Shown here: positions 63,000 to 64,000 of the stretch, piece after piece
Layout of the letters: the number at the start of each line of letters is the position of its first letter
Position numbering within the stretch: position 1 is the stretch's first letter
From: Paralithodes platypus
Taxonomy: Eukaryota; Arthropoda; Malacostraca; Decapoda; Lithodidae
Reading direction: 5' to 3'
NCBI GenBank assembly: GCA_032716605.1
Contig: CM064545.1
Location: 9,295,564 to 9,359,563, forward strand
Length of the DNA: 64,000 nt
Translations under genes and position numbers: made by a program
Notes under the pieces: model-generated
Told to the model about the DNA's origin: nothing
The model's input: the letters and a program-made list of their open reading frames with translations, nothing else
Databases searched by the model: none

Positions 63000-63460
63000 G
63001 CATATTGGCGAGGTTGACTATGTAATAGATACACCCGACCGTTGCATAGCCTCCAAATGCTGCCCTATTATAATGCTAAAGCCCTACCATAGACCGACTG
63101 TATCTGGCCGTGGCACTGATGGAGGTGATGCTGCGCAGGCAGGTGTAGCCGCAAGGAATGCGGGGGTGCACAAGTCTGGTATCGGAGGGGAAGCCTTAGT
63201 ACTTGATAATTATGGGAGTAACTGCATAGGTGGTTTTGATTGTCCCTCTCAGGACCTGGCTGTATTAGGGACGGAGGAAGAGAAGGAGGTTGACTATTTA
63301 GAAACTGCGGTCCCGTCTGTGTTGTGGGAGGGCAATGGGTATATGTTGCTCTTCGAGACAAGTTGCAACCTCTTGTTCCTAAGCGCCAAGAGGAGTTGTT
63401 TACTAGGCTGTGGCAGTACACCCGCATGTTTGGTGATTCTCCAGGCCTGACGTCCTGGGC
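63000..63460 (+). pseudogene. copy B integrase C-terminal end and pre-RT spacer
   Basis: HIGEVDYVIDTPDR...MLKPYHRP continues the GPY/F-type tail (copy A: KLSDLDYLVATPDR...LMKEYVRRP). Then, with a frameshift, KLQPLVPKRQEELFTRLWQY and GDSPGLTS correspond to LQHLPEQQRVAVERLFCLYP and AEHPGLTT of copy A, just before RT. RT itself is deleted here. Confidence 0.8.
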
Positions 63461-63483
63461 AGTTTATCAGTGTCAGGCGATGT

Positions 63484-63630
63484 TTTGTTGCCGGAACACA
63501 GTCTGGATGTGTGGCATGTTAAAGGCACTGATAATGTTCTGGCTGATTGTTTGTCACGGGAGGGTATGTTGAAAGGAGCACCCTTGCCGTTCAGTCAGTT
63601 TTGGCGTAGCCTCCTACTTTGGTTTGATTA
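63484..63630 (+). pseudogene. copy B RNase H C-terminal end
   Basis: LDVWHVKGTDNVLADCLSRE is the hallmark end of Ty3/gypsy RNase H (H-K-G-x-D-N-x-x-A-D-x-L-S-R), followed by a stop at about 63630. It lies after integrase and before the 3' LTR, so RNase H, and with it RT, is the last pol domain. Confidence 0.85.
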
Positions 63631-63844
63631 GCATGTTTGCGTCTGGTGCTTGTTGGTTGTTTGTAGGGTCGTAAAGTAGGAGTTGATGTGTTTTTGTATA
63701 GAAGAAAATGTTAAAATACAAAAACATAAAAACTATAAAAATAATAGAAAAAAGACTGTAGTTGTGTATGTCTTGTAGTGTTATTGAAGTATAGGCAGTC
63801 TGTTGTTTCAAGATGCATCAACAGACTCCCCCTGGGTGTGAGAG
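63631..63844 (+). other. untranslated region before 3' LTR
   Basis: No frame. The bases immediately before the LTR (CTGGGTGTGAGAG) are purine-rich and could be the polypurine tract. Confidence 0.5.
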
Positions 63845-64000
63845 TGTTCCATCCAACTGCGCACTTATAACCTGTGTCAGTTGAAAGTGTGTATAATTCA
63901 TGAAGCCTACATGTGTGGGGGGAGAGACCAGCTGCTTTATCCTTATATTTTTCTTCCCTTTGTTCCCACGTGAGAGCTTGTTTGCCATCTGGGCGGGGCT
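63845..64000 (+). repeat. 3' LTR of copy B (start only)
   Basis: TGTTCCATCCAACTGCGCAC onward matches 53723-53880 with scattered differences; truncated by the window end. Confidence 0.88.

Larger units (their letters stand above)
53723..64000 (+). mobile_element. Ty3/gypsy-type LTR retrotransposon, copy B (nested insertions)
   Basis: 5' LTR from TGTCACATCCAACTGAG (53723) to CGTAACA (57815) and 3' LTR from TGTTCCATCCAACTGCG (63845) past the window end. Between them lie a primer site, gag, protease, integrase and the last part of RNase H. RT is deleted. Four insertions break it: a Harbinger-like element in the LTR, a LINE piece in gag, a TTAA MITE in gag and another in integrase. The order protease-integrase-(RT)-RNase H agrees with copy A. 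Confidence 0.85.

Overview
This is a eukaryotic, almost certainly invertebrate animal, repeat-dense intergenic window. I see no convincing single-copy host gene. Many long (TA)n, (CA)n and (A)n tracts, short CCTAA runs (the complement of the arthropod TTAGG telomere unit), blocks rich in AGGCCTA, and jockey/CR1-like LINEs suggest an arthropod, perhaps a decapod crustacean. That placement is inference; no marker gene is present.

Region by region. 1-4574: minus-strand LTR retrotransposon (copy A), cut by the window edge, with pol order protease-integrase-reverse transcriptase. 4575-8500: unassigned sequence with small tandem repeats. 8500-11110: a large foldback whose left arm carries a pogo/Tigger-like element and a TTAA MITE. 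11.1-15.06 kb: SINEs, small foldbacks and a 130-bp tandem repeat. 15065-23446: an 8.4-kb long-TIR element flanked by a 9-bp duplication; inside it lies an apparently complete 5,589-bp DNA transposon (15392-20980) with one intact reading frame of about 1,545 codons encoding a PIN/XPG-type nuclease protein. 23.4-28 kb: SINEs, microsatellites and a decayed LINE. 28.4-31.7 kb: a jockey-like LINE split by a 480-bp TTAA MITE. 34-39 kb: a related LINE followed by tandem 1.27-kb 3' units. 40-41.4 kb and 48.9-52.9 kb: two copies of another LTR element (C). 42.4-48.3 kb: a 58-bp minisatellite broken by nested TTAA elements and a minus-strand LINE. 53.7-64 kb: copy B of the first LTR family, interrupted by a Harbinger-like element, a LINE fragment and two TTAA MITEs, with its 3' LTR running off the window.

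The window reads as stacked insertions. Target-site duplications (TTAA, TTA, CTA, a 9-mer) and resumption of the interrupted coding frame or repeat unit give a relative order. The most interesting object is the PIN-nuclease transposon at 15.4-21.0 kb: TIRs, a 3-bp TSD and an undamaged ORF suggest recent activity. It best fits the Academ group known to me (XPG-like nuclease, 3-4 bp TSD), but without the helicase of classical Academ proteins.
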